Below, piece after piece: positions 24,361 to 33,279 of a DNA stretch of 64,000 nt (position 1 is its first letter; the number at the start of each line of letters is the position of its first letter). Origin of the DNA: Lysobacter_C viscosus (GTDB lineage Bacteria > Pseudomonadota > Gammaproteobacteria > Xanthomonadales > Xanthomonadaceae); assembly GCF_046600715.1 (NCBI RefSeq), contig NZ_JBJMAV010000001.1, positions 310,001-374,000 of the forward strand, written 5' to 3'. The position numbers and the translations under genes are program-made. The notes under the pieces are model-generated. The model saw nothing but the letters and a program-made list of their open reading frames with translations. It was not told the DNA's origin and did no database searches.

Positions 24361-26154
24361 ATGGGTGCCGCTTACAAGATCCACGAACACACCTTCGACA
24401 TGATCGTCGTGGGTGCCGGTGGCGCCGGGCTGCGCGCCACCTTCGGCCTCGCCCAGAAAGGCCTGAAGACCGCCTGCATCACCAAGGTGTTCCCGACCCG
24501 CTCGCACACCGTCGCCGCCCAGGGCGGCGTGGCGGCGGCGCTGGGGAACATGGGCGAGGACGACTGGCGCTACCACTTCTTCGACACGGTCAAGGGGTCG
24601 GACTGGCTGGGTGACCAGGACGCCATCGAGTACATGTGCCGCGAGGCGATCCCCGCGATCATCGAGCTGGAGCACCAGGGCGTGCCGTTTTCGCGCACCG
24701 ACGACGGGCGCATCTACCAGCGTCCCTTCGGCGGCATGACCACCCGCTTTGGCGAGGGCCCGCCGGCGCAGCGCACGTGCGCCGCCGCCGACCGCACCGG
24801 CCACGCGATCCTGCACACGCTCTACCAGCAGTCGCTGGCGCACGACGCGCAGTTCTTCGTCGAGTACTTCGCCCTCGACCTGATCATGGACGCGGACGGC
24901 GCCTGCCGCGGCGTCCTGGCACTGGACCTGTCGACCGGCGAGCTGCACCTGTTCAAGGCCCAGGGCACCGTGCTGGCCACCGGCGGCTATGGCCGCGCGT
25001 ACTTCTCTGCGACCTCGGCCCACACCTGCACCGGCGACGGTGGCGGCATGGTGCTGCGCGCCGGCCTGGCGCTGCAGGACATGGAGTTCGTGCAGTTCCA
25101 CCCGACCGGCATCTACGGCGCCGGCTGCCTCATCACCGAAGGCGTGCGGGGCGAGGGCGGCATCCTGCGCAACAGCAACGGCGAGCGCTTCATGGAGCGT
25201 TATGCGCCAAGCGTGAAGGACCTGGCGCCGCGCGACATGGTCAGCCGTTCGATGACGATGGAAATCCGCGAAGGCCGCGGCGTTGGCGAGCACAAGGACC
25301 ACATCCTGCTCGACCTGACCCACCTGGGGCCCGAGGTCATCCACGAGAAGCTTCCGGGCATCGCCGAATCGGCCCGCATCTTCGCCAACGTGGACGTGGA
25401 GAAGGAGCCGATCCCGGTCATTCCCACCGTGCACTACAACATGGGCGGCATCCCGACCAACTACCACGGCGAAGTCGTGCAGTTGCGCGGTGGCGACCCG
25501 GACGCGGTGGTGCCCGGGCTTTACGCCATCGGCGAGGCCGCCTGCGTATCGGTGCACGGTGCCAACCGGCTGGGGTCGAACTCGCTGCTTGACCTGGTGG
25601 TGTTCGGCCGCGCGGTCGCCAACCGCTGCGCCGAGACCATCACCCCCAACGGCAAGGCCACCACGCTGGCCGGCGATGCCCTGGATGCGTCGCTGTCGCG
25701 ACTGGACACGTTGCGCAATGCCAACGGTGGCACGCCCACCTCGGTCATCCGCGACAAGATGCAGCGCACCATGCAGGCCGACGCCGCGGTGTTCCGCACC
25801 GGCGAGACGCTGGCCGAAGGCGTGGCCAAGATGCGCGAGATCCACGCGTCGTTCGCCGACGTCAAGGTCAGTGACCGTTCTCTGGTCTGGAATTCCGACC
25901 TGGTGGAAACCTACGAACTGGCCAACCTGCTCGACCAGGCGCTGGCCACCATCGTGTCTGCCGAGAACCGCACCGAGTCGCGCGGCGCGCATGCACGCGA
26001 GGACTACCCCGAGCGCGACGACAGCGGCTGGCTCAAGCACACCCTGTGCTGGGTCGACCCGGCCGGGACGACCACCATCGACTATCGCCCGGTGCACATG
26101 CACACGCTGACCAGCGATGTGGACGTGATCCCGCCGAAGAAGCGCGTGTACTGA
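24361..26154 (+). CDS. sdhA: succinate dehydrogenase flavoprotein subunit
   Basis: Catalytic subunit of complex II, oxidising succinate to fumarate with covalent FAD. The 597 residues begin with MIVVGAGGAGLRATFGLAQK (dinucleotide fold). RSHTVAAQGGVAAALGN holds the FAD-linked His. QFHPTGIYGAGCLITEGVRG and NSNGERFMERYAP form the substrate pocket. The C-terminal RDDSGWLKHTLCWVD region ends in KKRVY. Covalent flavinylation would be helped by SdhE, encoded nearby. Confidence 0.97.
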   Translation: MGAAYKIHEHTFDMIVVGAGGAGLRATFGLAQKGLKTACITKVFPTRSHTVAAQGGVAAALGNMGEDDWRYHFFDTVKGSDWLGDQDAIEYMCREAIPAIIELEHQGVPFSRTDDGRIYQRPFGGMTTRFGEGPPAQRTCAAADRTGHAILHTLYQQSLAHDAQFFVEYFALDLIMDADGACRGVLALDLSTGELHLFKAQGTVLATGGYGRAYFSATSAHTCTGDGGGMVLRAGLALQDMEFVQFHPTGIYGAGCLITEGVRGEGGILRNSNGERFMERYAPSVKDLAPRDMVSRSMTMEIREGRGVGEHKDHILLDLTHLGPEVIHEKLPGIAESARIFANVDVEKEPIPVIPTVHYNMGGIPTNYHGEVVQLRGGDPDAVVPGLYAIGEAACVSVHGANRLGSNSLLDLVVFGRAVANRCAETITPNGKATTLAGDALDASLSRLDTLRNANGGTPTSVIRDKMQRTMQADAAVFRTGETLAEGVAKMREIHASFADVKVSDRSLVWNSDLVETYELANLLDQALATIVSAENRTESRGAHAREDYPERDDSGWLKHTLCWVDPAGTTTIDYRPVHMHTLTSDVDVIPPKKRVY

Positions 26155-26168
26155 CCGGACCCCAGCCC

Positions 26169-26954
26169 ATGGCCGAATTCGCACTCCCGAAGAACTCGCA
26201 GATCCAGAAGGGCCGGCATTTCGATGCCCCGGGCGCAAGGCAGCCCCGCACCTTCAAGGTCTACCGCTGGAACCCGGATGACGGACTGAACCCTCGCGTC
26301 GACACCTACGAGGTCGACCTGGCCGCGTGCGGACCGATGGTTCTGGACGCGCTGATCAAGATCAAGAACGAGATCGACCCGACGCTGACGTTCCGGCGCT
26401 CCTGCCGCGAAGGCATCTGCGGCTCGTGCGCGATGAACATCGACGGCACCAACACGCTGGCGTGCACCAAGGCGATCGCCGACTGCGCCGGTGACGGCGA
26501 AGTGCCGATCTACCCGCTGCCGCACATGGAGGTGGTCAAGGACCTGGTCCCGGACCTGACCCACTTCTACGCCCAGTACGCGTCGATCAAGCCGTGGCTG
26601 CGTACCCAGAGCCCGACGCCGTCGGATCGCGAGCGCCTGCAGTCGCCGGCCGACCGCAAGAAGCTGGACGGCCTCTATGAATGCATCCTCTGCGCGTGCT
26701 GCTCGACCAGCTGCCCGAGCTACTGGTGGAATGGTGACCGTTACCTGGGCCCGGCCGTGCTCCTGCAGGCCCACCGCTGGATCGTGGACAGCCGCGACGA
26801 GGACACCGGCGCACGCCTGGACGACCTCGAAGACCCCTTCAAGCTGTACCGCTGCCACACGATCATGAACTGCACGCGGACCTGCCCCAAGGGCCTCAAC
26901 CCGGCGCAGGCGATCAGCGAGATCAAGAAGCTGATGCTGGCGCGCCGCGCCTGA
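26169..26954 (+). CDS. sdhB: succinate dehydrogenase iron-sulfur subunit
   Basis: Electron-transfer subunit of complex II (261 residues). The 2Fe-2S site is SCREGICGSCAMNIDG with a later LAC, the 4Fe-4S site CILCACCSTSCPSYWW, and the 3Fe-4S site CHTIMNCTRTCPKGLNP. The ATG chosen gives MAEFALPKNSQ and lies 14 bp after the sdhA stop. A ~25-residue extension precedes the core FKVYRWNPDD, a length normal for xanthomonad SdhB. Confidence 0.97.
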   Translation: MAEFALPKNSQIQKGRHFDAPGARQPRTFKVYRWNPDDGLNPRVDTYEVDLAACGPMVLDALIKIKNEIDPTLTFRRSCREGICGSCAMNIDGTNTLACTKAIADCAGDGEVPIYPLPHMEVVKDLVPDLTHFYAQYASIKPWLRTQSPTPSDRERLQSPADRKKLDGLYECILCACCSTSCPSYWWNGDRYLGPAVLLQAHRWIVDSRDEDTGARLDDLEDPFKLYRCHTIMNCTRTCPKGLNPAQAISEIKKLMLARRA

Positions 26955-27105
26955 GGCGCCGGCGCGTGAGGGTAGGTGCGTCCCGGATCCGCCGTGCACG
27001 GAACGGGGCGGGTGTGGCGCTGGACGGACAGTTCAACGGACGCCGATGGGTGGCCCCGCGGGGGCGCCCGGGGGATGATCTTCCGAAGGCCTGAGGGGTT
27101 GTGAC

Positions 27106-27528
27106 ATGACCGACACGTCGATCTTCCTGCCTGCGCTGGCGATGGCCGCGCTGACCTTCGTGGTCTGGTGGCGCATGTACTTCATGCGCGTCGGCCAGAT
27201 GAAGCGCGACCGGATCCATCCCCAGCGCGTGGCCACCTCGGCGCAGTCCGCCTCGTTGCTGACCGACAGCCGGGCCGCGGACAATTTCCGCAACCTGTTC
27301 GAACTCCCGGTGCTCTTCTACATGGCGGTCGTGGTCGCCGCCGTGGCGGGCCACGCCGACGCCGTGGTCCACGTGCTGGCGTGGCTGTTCGTCGCGCTTC
27401 GCGTCGCACACAGCGCCATCCACTGCACCTACAACAAAGTCATGCATCGCTTCGCGGCGTATCTGCTCGGCGGTCTCGTGCTGTGGTTCCTGTGGGGCTA
27501 CCTGGCCCTCGGCTTGCTGAAGGGCTGA
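27106..27528 (+). CDS. MAPEG family membrane protein
   Basis: A 140-residue protein with four membrane helices. The sequence RAADNFRNLFELPVLFYMAV carries the Asn-x-x-Glu-x-x-x-(Leu/Phe) motif of the MAPEG superfamily (membrane glutathione transferases and eicosanoid enzymes). ALRVAHSAIHCTYNKVMHRF is the conserved third-to-fourth-helix region. Bacterial members are mostly uncharacterised. It sits between sdhB and sdhE in the same orientation; a 150-bp gap to sdhB shows no hairpin. Confidence 0.87.
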   Translation: MTDTSIFLPALAMAALTFVVWWRMYFMRVGQMKRDRIHPQRVATSAQSASLLTDSRAADNFRNLFELPVLFYMAVVVAAVAGHADAVVHVLAWLFVALRVAHSAIHCTYNKVMHRFAAYLLGGLVLWFLWGYLALGLLKG

Positions 27529-27535
27529 GGCGGGG

Positions 27536-27793
27536 TTGGAAATCGCCGACGACGAAGCGGAACTGCGGCGCCTGCGCTGGAAGTGCCGGCGCGGGATGCG
27601 CGAACTGGACCGGCTGTTCGAGCGCTACCTTGACCGCGCATGGCGGCAAGCACCGCCCGCGGAACGCGTGGTTTTCCTACGGCTGCTGGAAACCGAGGAC
27701 GATAGGCTGTGGCACTGGTTCATGGGGCATGACACGCCAACCGATGACGAGCTCGCCGACCTGGTCCACCGCATCCGCTCCCTGCCGGCTTGA
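27536..27793 (+). CDS. sdhE: FAD assembly factor SdhE
   Basis: Small 85-residue helper (also called YgfY/CptB) that promotes covalent flavinylation of SdhA and FrdA. The diagnostic motif RRGMRELDRLFERYLD is intact, followed by FLRLLETEDDRLWHWFMGH. The start is a TTG, with GAGGCGGGG immediately upstream; no ATG occurs in the right place, so TTG is likely real. The 3' part overlaps the next frame by ~50 bp. Confidence 0.93.
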   Translation: MEIADDEAELRRLRWKCRRGMRELDRLFERYLDRAWRQAPPAERVVFLRLLETEDDRLWHWFMGHDTPTDDELADLVHRIRSLPA

Positions 27794-28193
27794 GTGGCGT
27801 CCGTCGCGCTGGCTGCTGCTGGCGCTGGTCCTGTTGACGGCGGGCGCCGCGGTTTCGCTGCTGGCGTCCGATCTGCCGCGCACCGTCGCATGGGGCGGGG
27901 CGCTCGCGGCCCTGCTGTACGGTTTGCGTGTTTCCCGGAGTGAGCTGAGGAGGCCCCCGCGATTGCTGGTGGCGCCCGGCGATTGCACGAAATGGCGTAT
28001 CGATGGACAGCCGATGCCCGGCCTGGTCCTGAAGTGGCGTGGCCCGCTGCTGTTCGTGCATTGGCGTGGGCCGGCGGGCCGCGAGCGCCTGGCCTGGTGG
28101 CCTGACACCCTGCGCGCGCCCCAACGGCGTGAACTGCGACTGGCCGCGCCCGCCCCCGGGACTGCGCGTGATGCCGGTTCGATGGCACCATAG
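27744..28193 (+). CDS. YgfX (CptA)-like inner membrane protein
   Basis: A 149-residue frame overlapping the end of sdhE. CRLEWRPSRWLLLALVLL is the YgfX hallmark (Arg-x-Ser-Arg-x-Leu before the first helix). A second hydrophobic stretch (TVAWGGALAALLYGLRV) and a beta-rich cytoplasmic tail (LVLKWRGPLLFVHWRG) follow. In E. coli ygfX follows sdhE (ygfY) and was proposed as a toxin-antitoxin pair, a claim since questioned. The start is uncertain: 27744 or 27729 (ATG), or a non-ATG codon nearer the CRLEW motif. Confidence 0.78.
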   Translation: MTSSPTWSTASAPCRLEWRPSRWLLLALVLLTAGAAVSLLASDLPRTVAWGGALAALLYGLRVSRSELRRPPRLLVAPGDCTKWRIDGQPMPGLVLKWRGPLLFVHWRGPAGRERLAWWPDTLRAPQRRELRLAAPAPGTARDAGSMAP

Positions 28194-28217
28194 CCGCTTC
28201 CTCCGGTTGGCCCGCGC

Positions 28218-29462
28218 ATGTTCAAACCCATTCCCGTCGCCATCGGGCTGCGCTACCTGCGCGCCAAGCGCCGCAACGGCTTCATCTCGTTCATATCGTT
28301 GGCCTCGATCCTGGGCATCGCACTTGGGGTGGCGGCGTTGATCACCACGCTGGCGGTGATGAGCGGCTTCCAGCGGGAGATCCGCGACCGCATGCTGCAG
28401 ATGGCCGCCCACGCCACCGTCAGCGCGTACGGCGAGCCGCTGACGGACTGGCCGGAAGCGGTGCGGCGTGCCCTGGCCGACGACCGCGTGGCGGGCGCTG
28501 CGCCCTACGTCGAGAAGGAAGCACTGCTCAATGGCGCGCGCAACCAACCTGCATTCGTGCGCGGCATCGTCCCGGAAGAGGAGGCCAAGGTCTCCGTGCT
28601 GGGCGAAAAGATGAAGGCCGGCGAGATGGCTTCGCTGGTGCCGGGCGAATTCAACGTACTGCTCGGGACCGAGCTTGCGCTGTGGCTTGGGGTCGGCGTC
28701 GGCGATGACGTGGTGATGACCCTGGCGGATTTCCGCAGCACCCCGGTCGGCGCGGTGCCACAGCTCAAGCGATTCACCGTCACCGGGCTGTTCGAGGTCG
28801 GCTACAACGAGTTCGACAAGGGCATGGCGTTCGTCCACATGCATGACATGCAGCGCGTGATGCGCATGGGCGACGGCGTTACCGGCGTGCGCCTGAAGCT
28901 GCACGACATGGACCAATCGTGGGATGTCGCACGTGACCTGGCGGTCGAGTTGGGCGGCCCCTACCGGGTCAGCGACTGGACCAGCGAGAACGCCAACATG
29001 TTCCGCGCGCTGAAGATGGAGAAGACGATCATGGCGATCCTGCTGTCGCTGATCATCGCGATGGGCGCCTTCAACCTGGTCAGCTCGCAGGTGATGCTGG
29101 TGACCGACAAGCAGGCCGACATCGCCATCCTGCGCACCCTGGGCCTGACGCCCAGGGCAGTGATGCAGGTGTTCATGGTCCAGGGATCGTTGATCGGCGT
29201 GATCGGCACCGTGCTGGGGGTGGTGGGCGGCATCGTGCTGACGCTCAACCTGGAGCACATCCTGCAAGGCATCGAGTCGCTTTTCGGCGTGGTGCTGCTG
29301 CCGGCGGACGTCTACTACATCACCGGCCTGCCGACCGACCTGCAGGCCAGCGACGTGACGATGATCGCGCTGGTCGCGCTGGCGATGGCATTCATTGCCA
29401 CGCTCTATCCGGCATGGCGCGCCGCACGCACGGCACCGGCCGAGGCCCTGCGTTATGAGTGA
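28218..29462 (+). CDS. lipoprotein-releasing ABC transporter permease LolC/LolE
   Basis: Inner-membrane subunit of the Lol system that extracts lipoproteins for transfer to LolA. The 414 residues begin with the cytoplasmic PVAIGLRYLRAKRRNGFISF typical of LolC/E, one membrane helix, a ~210-residue periplasmic domain, then three helices (AILLSLIIAMGAFNLVSSQV and others) and a C-terminal PAEALRYE. Only one permease gene is present, so a LolF-like homodimer is likely, as in many proteobacteria. It overlaps lolD. Confidence 0.92.
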   Translation: MFKPIPVAIGLRYLRAKRRNGFISFISLASILGIALGVAALITTLAVMSGFQREIRDRMLQMAAHATVSAYGEPLTDWPEAVRRALADDRVAGAAPYVEKEALLNGARNQPAFVRGIVPEEEAKVSVLGEKMKAGEMASLVPGEFNVLLGTELALWLGVGVGDDVVMTLADFRSTPVGAVPQLKRFTVTGLFEVGYNEFDKGMAFVHMHDMQRVMRMGDGVTGVRLKLHDMDQSWDVARDLAVELGGPYRVSDWTSENANMFRALKMEKTIMAILLSLIIAMGAFNLVSSQVMLVTDKQADIAILRTLGLTPRAVMQVFMVQGSLIGVIGTVLGVVGGIVLTLNLEHILQGIESLFGVVLLPADVYYITGLPTDLQASDVTMIALVALAMAFIATLYPAWRAARTAPAEALRYE

Positions 29463-30207
29463 ACCCATGAGCGACTCCACCGACGCCGCTGCCGTCCAGC
29501 CGCCGCACAAGCACGCCGGGGAGGTGATCCGCGCTGCCGGCCTGGGCAAGACCTACGCCGAGGGAGACCTGCGCACGCCGGTGTTCGATGGACTGGACCT
29601 GGAGGTCCATGCAGGCGAGACCGTGGCGATCCTCGGTGCGTCCGGCGCCGGCAAGAGCACCTTGCTGCACCTTCTGGGAGGGCTGGACATGCCCACCGCG
29701 GGCGAGGTCTTCGTGGCCGGCCAGAAGATGAGCGCACTGTCGGATGCCGCCCGGGGCACGTTGCGCAACGGCGCGCTCGGGTTCGTCTACCAGTTCCACC
29801 ACCTGCTGCCGGAATTCACCGCACTGGAGAACGTGATGCTGCCGGTGCTCCTCAGCGGCACCTCGGTGGCCGACGCCTCCGGGCGCTCGCGGGCGCTGCT
29901 GGAGTCGGTGGGCCTTGGCCACCGGTTGCAACACAAGCCCGGCGAGCTGTCGGGCGGCGAGCGCCAGCGTGCAGCCGTTGCCCGCGCGCTGGTCAATCGA
30001 CCGGCCTGCGTGCTGGGTGACGAACCGACCGGCAATCTCGACGAGAAGACCGCGGGTAGGGTGTTTGAACTGATGCTCGCGCTCAACCGGGAACACCACA
30101 CCGCACTGGTGCTGGTGACCCATGACCGCCGCCTGGCACGCCGGCTGGACCGCGTGCTGGAGCTCCACGAGGGCAGGCTCCGGGAACTGCGAACCGACGA
30201 GGTGTAG
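29455..30207 (+). CDS. lolD: lipoprotein-releasing ABC transporter ATPase LolD
   Basis: Cytoplasmic ATPase energising lipoprotein release (250 residues). Walker A is GASGAGKSTLLHLLGGLD, the Q-loop GFVYQFHHLLPEFTALENVM, the signature LSGGERQRAAVARALV and Walker B CVLGDEPTGNLD, then VLVTHDRRLA. The PEFTALENVMLP segment is the LolD hallmark. The first ATG overlaps the permease stop by 8 bp; a second ATG four codons later is possible. Confidence 0.94.
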   Translation: MSEPMSDSTDAAAVQPPHKHAGEVIRAAGLGKTYAEGDLRTPVFDGLDLEVHAGETVAILGASGAGKSTLLHLLGGLDMPTAGEVFVAGQKMSALSDAARGTLRNGALGFVYQFHHLLPEFTALENVMLPVLLSGTSVADASGRSRALLESVGLGHRLQHKPGELSGGERQRAAVARALVNRPACVLGDEPTGNLDEKTAGRVFELMLALNREHHTALVLVTHDRRLARRLDRVLELHEGRLRELRTDEV

Positions 30208-30211
30208 GGAC

Positions 30212-32602
30212 ATGCAACATGCGGCAGGGACGCCGCCCTTTGGACTCGTGGCCGCGGCCGCGCTGATGGCCGGTGCATCGGCCGTGCTGTGGGCCCCGGT
30301 ATTGCCTTCTCCGATCCTGGCCGGCGCCGCGATGGGTGCAGGGGCGTGGACGTGGTGGCGGGGCAGGGCCCTGCGCTGGCTGGGCTCCGCGCTGGTAGGG
30401 GCCGCCGTCGCGGCGCTGCATGCGTCGCATGCGCTGTCGCTGCAGTTGCCGCCGGAATCCGGCCGGCAGGACGTGACCGTGTCGGGGCACGTTGTGGGGT
30501 TGCCGGAACACGAGCCGCAGCGGACTGTCTTCACCTTGCGGGTCGACACGGGCGGTGAACAGCCCAGTGGATTGCGCGGCCGCCGCGTACGGGTCGCCTG
30601 GTACGGCGAGGGATTCGGGGCGCGCGCGCGTGCGCCCACGGTGCGTCCGCGTGCGGGCGAGCGCTGGCAGCTCGAGCTTCGCGTGCGACCCCCACGCGGC
30701 CTGCGTAACCCGGGCGGATTCGATGGCGAGCGCAACGCGCTGGTGAAGCGCCTGGCGGCGACCGGATACGTGCGGAATCCCTCGGCGGCGCGGCGCCTGG
30801 CGCCCCCCCGAGGCCTGCACGCATGGCGCGAAGCGATGTCCGACGCCATTTCGCACACGGTCCCCGACCCGTCGAGCCGGTTCGTACGGGCCTTGGCGAT
30901 CGGTGATACCCGGGGGCTGGAAGACGATGACTGGGAGCGGCTGCGCGCCAACGGGCTCACCCACCTGGTCGCGATCTCCGGCTTCCACGTGGGCCTGGTG
31001 GCCGGATTCGCCGCACTTCTCGCCGGCATGCTCTGGCGCGGGCTGCCAAGCCTGGCCAGGGTCGTCCCGCGTCCGCTGGCCGCCGCAGCGGCTGGCCTGG
31101 CGGGTGCGATGGTGTACGCGGCGGTCGCCGGCTTTGCCTTGCCCACCGTGCGAACTGTGCTGATGATCGCCGTGGTGGCCGCCGTCAGGTGGCAGCGGCG
31201 GCCCTTGCGCATGGGAGACGCGCTTGCACTGGCCGCCATCGTGGTGGTCTTGCTGGATCCGCTGGCACTGCTGACCGCCGGGTTGTGGTTGAGCTTCGTC
31301 GGCGTGGCGTGGCTGCTGTGGTGCCTGCCCGAGCGCGAGCGGCGACCCTTGCATGAACTGGTGTCCGCGCAGGGCGTGGCCAGCGTCGGCCTGCTGCCGC
31401 TCACCGTGGTGCTGTTCGGTGAAGCGTCGTTGGCCGGACCCATCGCCAATCTCGTGGCCGTCCCGTGGTGGAGCCTGGTGGTGGTGCCCACCGCACTGGT
31501 CGGCACGCTGCTGGAAGCGCTGCACGAAGGCGCCGGGGCGTGGGCATGGCGCACGGCAGCCTCGCTGTTCGATGCGTCGTGGCCGCTGTTCGGCTGGCTG
31601 GCCGATACCGGGCTGGCCCTGTGGTGGCTGCCGGAGCCACGCTGGTTCGCGCTGCCGCTGGCGATGGCAGGCGCGTTCTGGCTGTTGCTGCCGCGGGGCC
31701 TGCCGGGCCGGCCGCTTGCCGTTCTGCTCTGGTTGCCCCTGTTGATGCCGTCCCGGCAATTGCCGCCCGTGGGCGGGTTCGAGGTGACGATGCTGGACGT
31801 GGGCCACGGGCTGGCGGTGGTGGTACGCACGTCGGGCCACACCCTGCTGTATGACACCGGCCCGGCGGTGCCCCACGGCTTCGACGCGGGTGAGAGGGTG
31901 GTGGTGCCGGCGCTGCGCGCATTGGGCGTGCGCCGGCTGGACCGCGTAGTGGTGAGCCACGCCGACAGTGACCATGCGGGCGGACTCGACGCCGTTCGCA
32001 GGTCGTTCCCCGCGCCACCGCTCGCACCGGCCGGCTCGGGGCTGCTTGATGCCCCGGGATCGGTGACCTGCGAAGCCGGGGGTGGATGGGAATGGGATGG
32101 CGTGGCATTCGAGTTCCTGCACCCGCCACGGCACTTCCCATACTTCGGAAATGAAGCCAGTTGCGTGCTCAGCGTGCGCGGCGCGCACGGCCACGCACTG
32201 CTGACCGGCGATATCGGCGAAGTGGTGGAGCGCACGCTGGTGAAGCTGCACGGCGCCCGGCTGCGGGCTGACGTGGTGACCGTGGCACACCATGGCAGTG
32301 GCGGCTCGTCGGACCCGGCGTTCGTCACGGCCACCGGGGCGCGCCATGCGCTGGTCGCCTCCGGGCACGACAACCGGTTCGGACACCCCCGACCCGAGGT
32401 AGCGGCGCGTTGGCGCCAGGCCGGCTCGGCCCTCCACGACACCGCAACGGGTGGGGCGATAACCGCCCGGTTCGACGAACAAGGCGTTCAGGTAGTGCGC
32501 CGCCGCCTTTCCCACCGGCGGTCGTGGGATGCACAGTTGCGGTCCGGGACCCGCGTCGGTCCGGTCGATGAACCCGCTGGGCTATCCTATCGGCTGGATT
32601 GA
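30212..32602 (+). CDS. comEC: DNA internalization-related competence protein ComEC/Rec2
   Basis: Polytopic protein forming the inner-membrane channel for single-stranded DNA uptake in transformation. In 796 residues: an N-terminal OB-like region (~75-180), a competence domain with LTHLVAISGFHVGLVAGFAA and about eight helices, and a C-terminal metallo-beta-lactamase domain. The latter contains LDVGHGLAVVV, VVSHADSDHAGGLD, HALLTGDIGE and TVAHHGSGGSSDP, presumed to degrade the incoming second strand. It begins 5 bp after lolD and 25 bp before exbB, so it may be part of a long operon. Confidence 0.93.
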   Translation: MQHAAGTPPFGLVAAAALMAGASAVLWAPVLPSPILAGAAMGAGAWTWWRGRALRWLGSALVGAAVAALHASHALSLQLPPESGRQDVTVSGHVVGLPEHEPQRTVFTLRVDTGGEQPSGLRGRRVRVAWYGEGFGARARAPTVRPRAGERWQLELRVRPPRGLRNPGGFDGERNALVKRLAATGYVRNPSAARRLAPPRGLHAWREAMSDAISHTVPDPSSRFVRALAIGDTRGLEDDDWERLRANGLTHLVAISGFHVGLVAGFAALLAGMLWRGLPSLARVVPRPLAAAAAGLAGAMVYAAVAGFALPTVRTVLMIAVVAAVRWQRRPLRMGDALALAAIVVVLLDPLALLTAGLWLSFVGVAWLLWCLPERERRPLHELVSAQGVASVGLLPLTVVLFGEASLAGPIANLVAVPWWSLVVVPTALVGTLLEALHEGAGAWAWRTAASLFDASWPLFGWLADTGLALWWLPEPRWFALPLAMAGAFWLLLPRGLPGRPLAVLLWLPLLMPSRQLPPVGGFEVTMLDVGHGLAVVVRTSGHTLLYDTGPAVPHGFDAGERVVVPALRALGVRRLDRVVVSHADSDHAGGLDAVRRSFPAPPLAPAGSGLLDAPGSVTCEAGGGWEWDGVAFEFLHPPRHFPYFGNEASCVLSVRGAHGHALLTGDIGEVVERTLVKLHGARLRADVVTVAHHGSGGSSDPAFVTATGARHALVASGHDNRFGHPRPEVAARWRQAGSALHDTATGGAITARFDEQGVQVVRRRLSHRRSWDAQLRSGTRVGPVDEPAGLSYRLD

Positions 32603-32626
32603 GACGGCCACTGGCCGGAGGTTCGC

Positions 32627-33271
32627 GTGCTGGAACTGGTCAAGGCCGGCGGTTGGCCGATGATCCCGCTGTTGCTGCTGTCCGCGGTTGCCATCGCGAT
32701 CATCGTGGAGCGGGCCTGGACCCTGCGGCGCAACGCGGTGATCCCGCCGTCGCTGGGCGACGAAGTGCGGGCGTGGGCCGCTCGCGGCAAGCTGGACCCG
32801 TCCCACATCGAGTCGCTACGTCGCACCTCGCCGCTGGGCGCATTGCTGGCGGCGGCGCTTGACGTCCGTTCGCGGCCGCGTGACCTGGTCCGCGAACGCA
32901 TCGAGGACGTCGGTCGCCACCTGGTGCACCGGATGGAGCGCTATCTGAACTCGCTGGGCACCATCGCGGCATCGGGACCCCTGCTGGGACTGTTCGGCAC
33001 CGTGGTCGGCATGATCCAGATGTTCCTGGCCATCGGTGACGGCGGCCTGGGTGACGTGAACCAGTTGGCGGCCGGCATCGGCAAGGCGCTGGTCTGCACG
33101 GCCACCGGCATGATCGTGGCCATCCCCGCGCTGATGGCGCACCGCTGGTTCCGGGGCCGGATCGCCGAATACATCGTGGCCATGGAGCACGAAGCGATGC
33201 TGCTGCTGGATACCATCGAGCCGGGTACGTCCCCGGCGGCGTCGCGGCCAGTGGCAACAGCGGCCGGCTGA
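32627..33271 (+). CDS. exbB: MotA/TolQ/ExbB proton channel family protein
   Basis: Inner-membrane proton channel subunit (214 residues). Three helices are visible: MIPLLLLSAVAIAIIVERAW, the ASGPLLGLFGTVVGMIQMF region, and GIGKALVCTATGMIVAIPAL; the Thr in TATGM and the GLFGTVxGM segment are typical. It starts with GTG, GGAGG lying six bases before. With the ExbD gene 8 bp downstream it would energise outer-membrane transport. In this cluster (comEC-exbBD-msbA) the energised partner is unknown. Confidence 0.9.
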   Translation: MLELVKAGGWPMIPLLLLSAVAIAIIVERAWTLRRNAVIPPSLGDEVRAWAARGKLDPSHIESLRRTSPLGALLAAALDVRSRPRDLVRERIEDVGRHLVHRMERYLNSLGTIAASGPLLGLFGTVVGMIQMFLAIGDGGLGDVNQLAAGIGKALVCTATGMIVAIPALMAHRWFRGRIAEYIVAMEHEAMLLLDTIEPGTSPAASRPVATAAG

Positions 33272-33279
33272 GGCGACGG

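Noticed and set aside
27536..28193. sdhE-ygfX as a type IV toxin-antitoxin system
   Set aside because: SdhE has a well-supported role in flavinylation and sits in the sdh cluster; the toxin claim for this pair is weak.
29392..32442. Very long open frame antisense to lolD-comEC
   Set aside because: Composition is Ser/Arg/Pro/Thr-rich without domains and it mirrors strong genes on the plus strand; typical of high-GC antisense frames. The same applies to frames at 17066-19180, 19839-22199 and 23620-26238 (minus) and 6528-8624 (plus).
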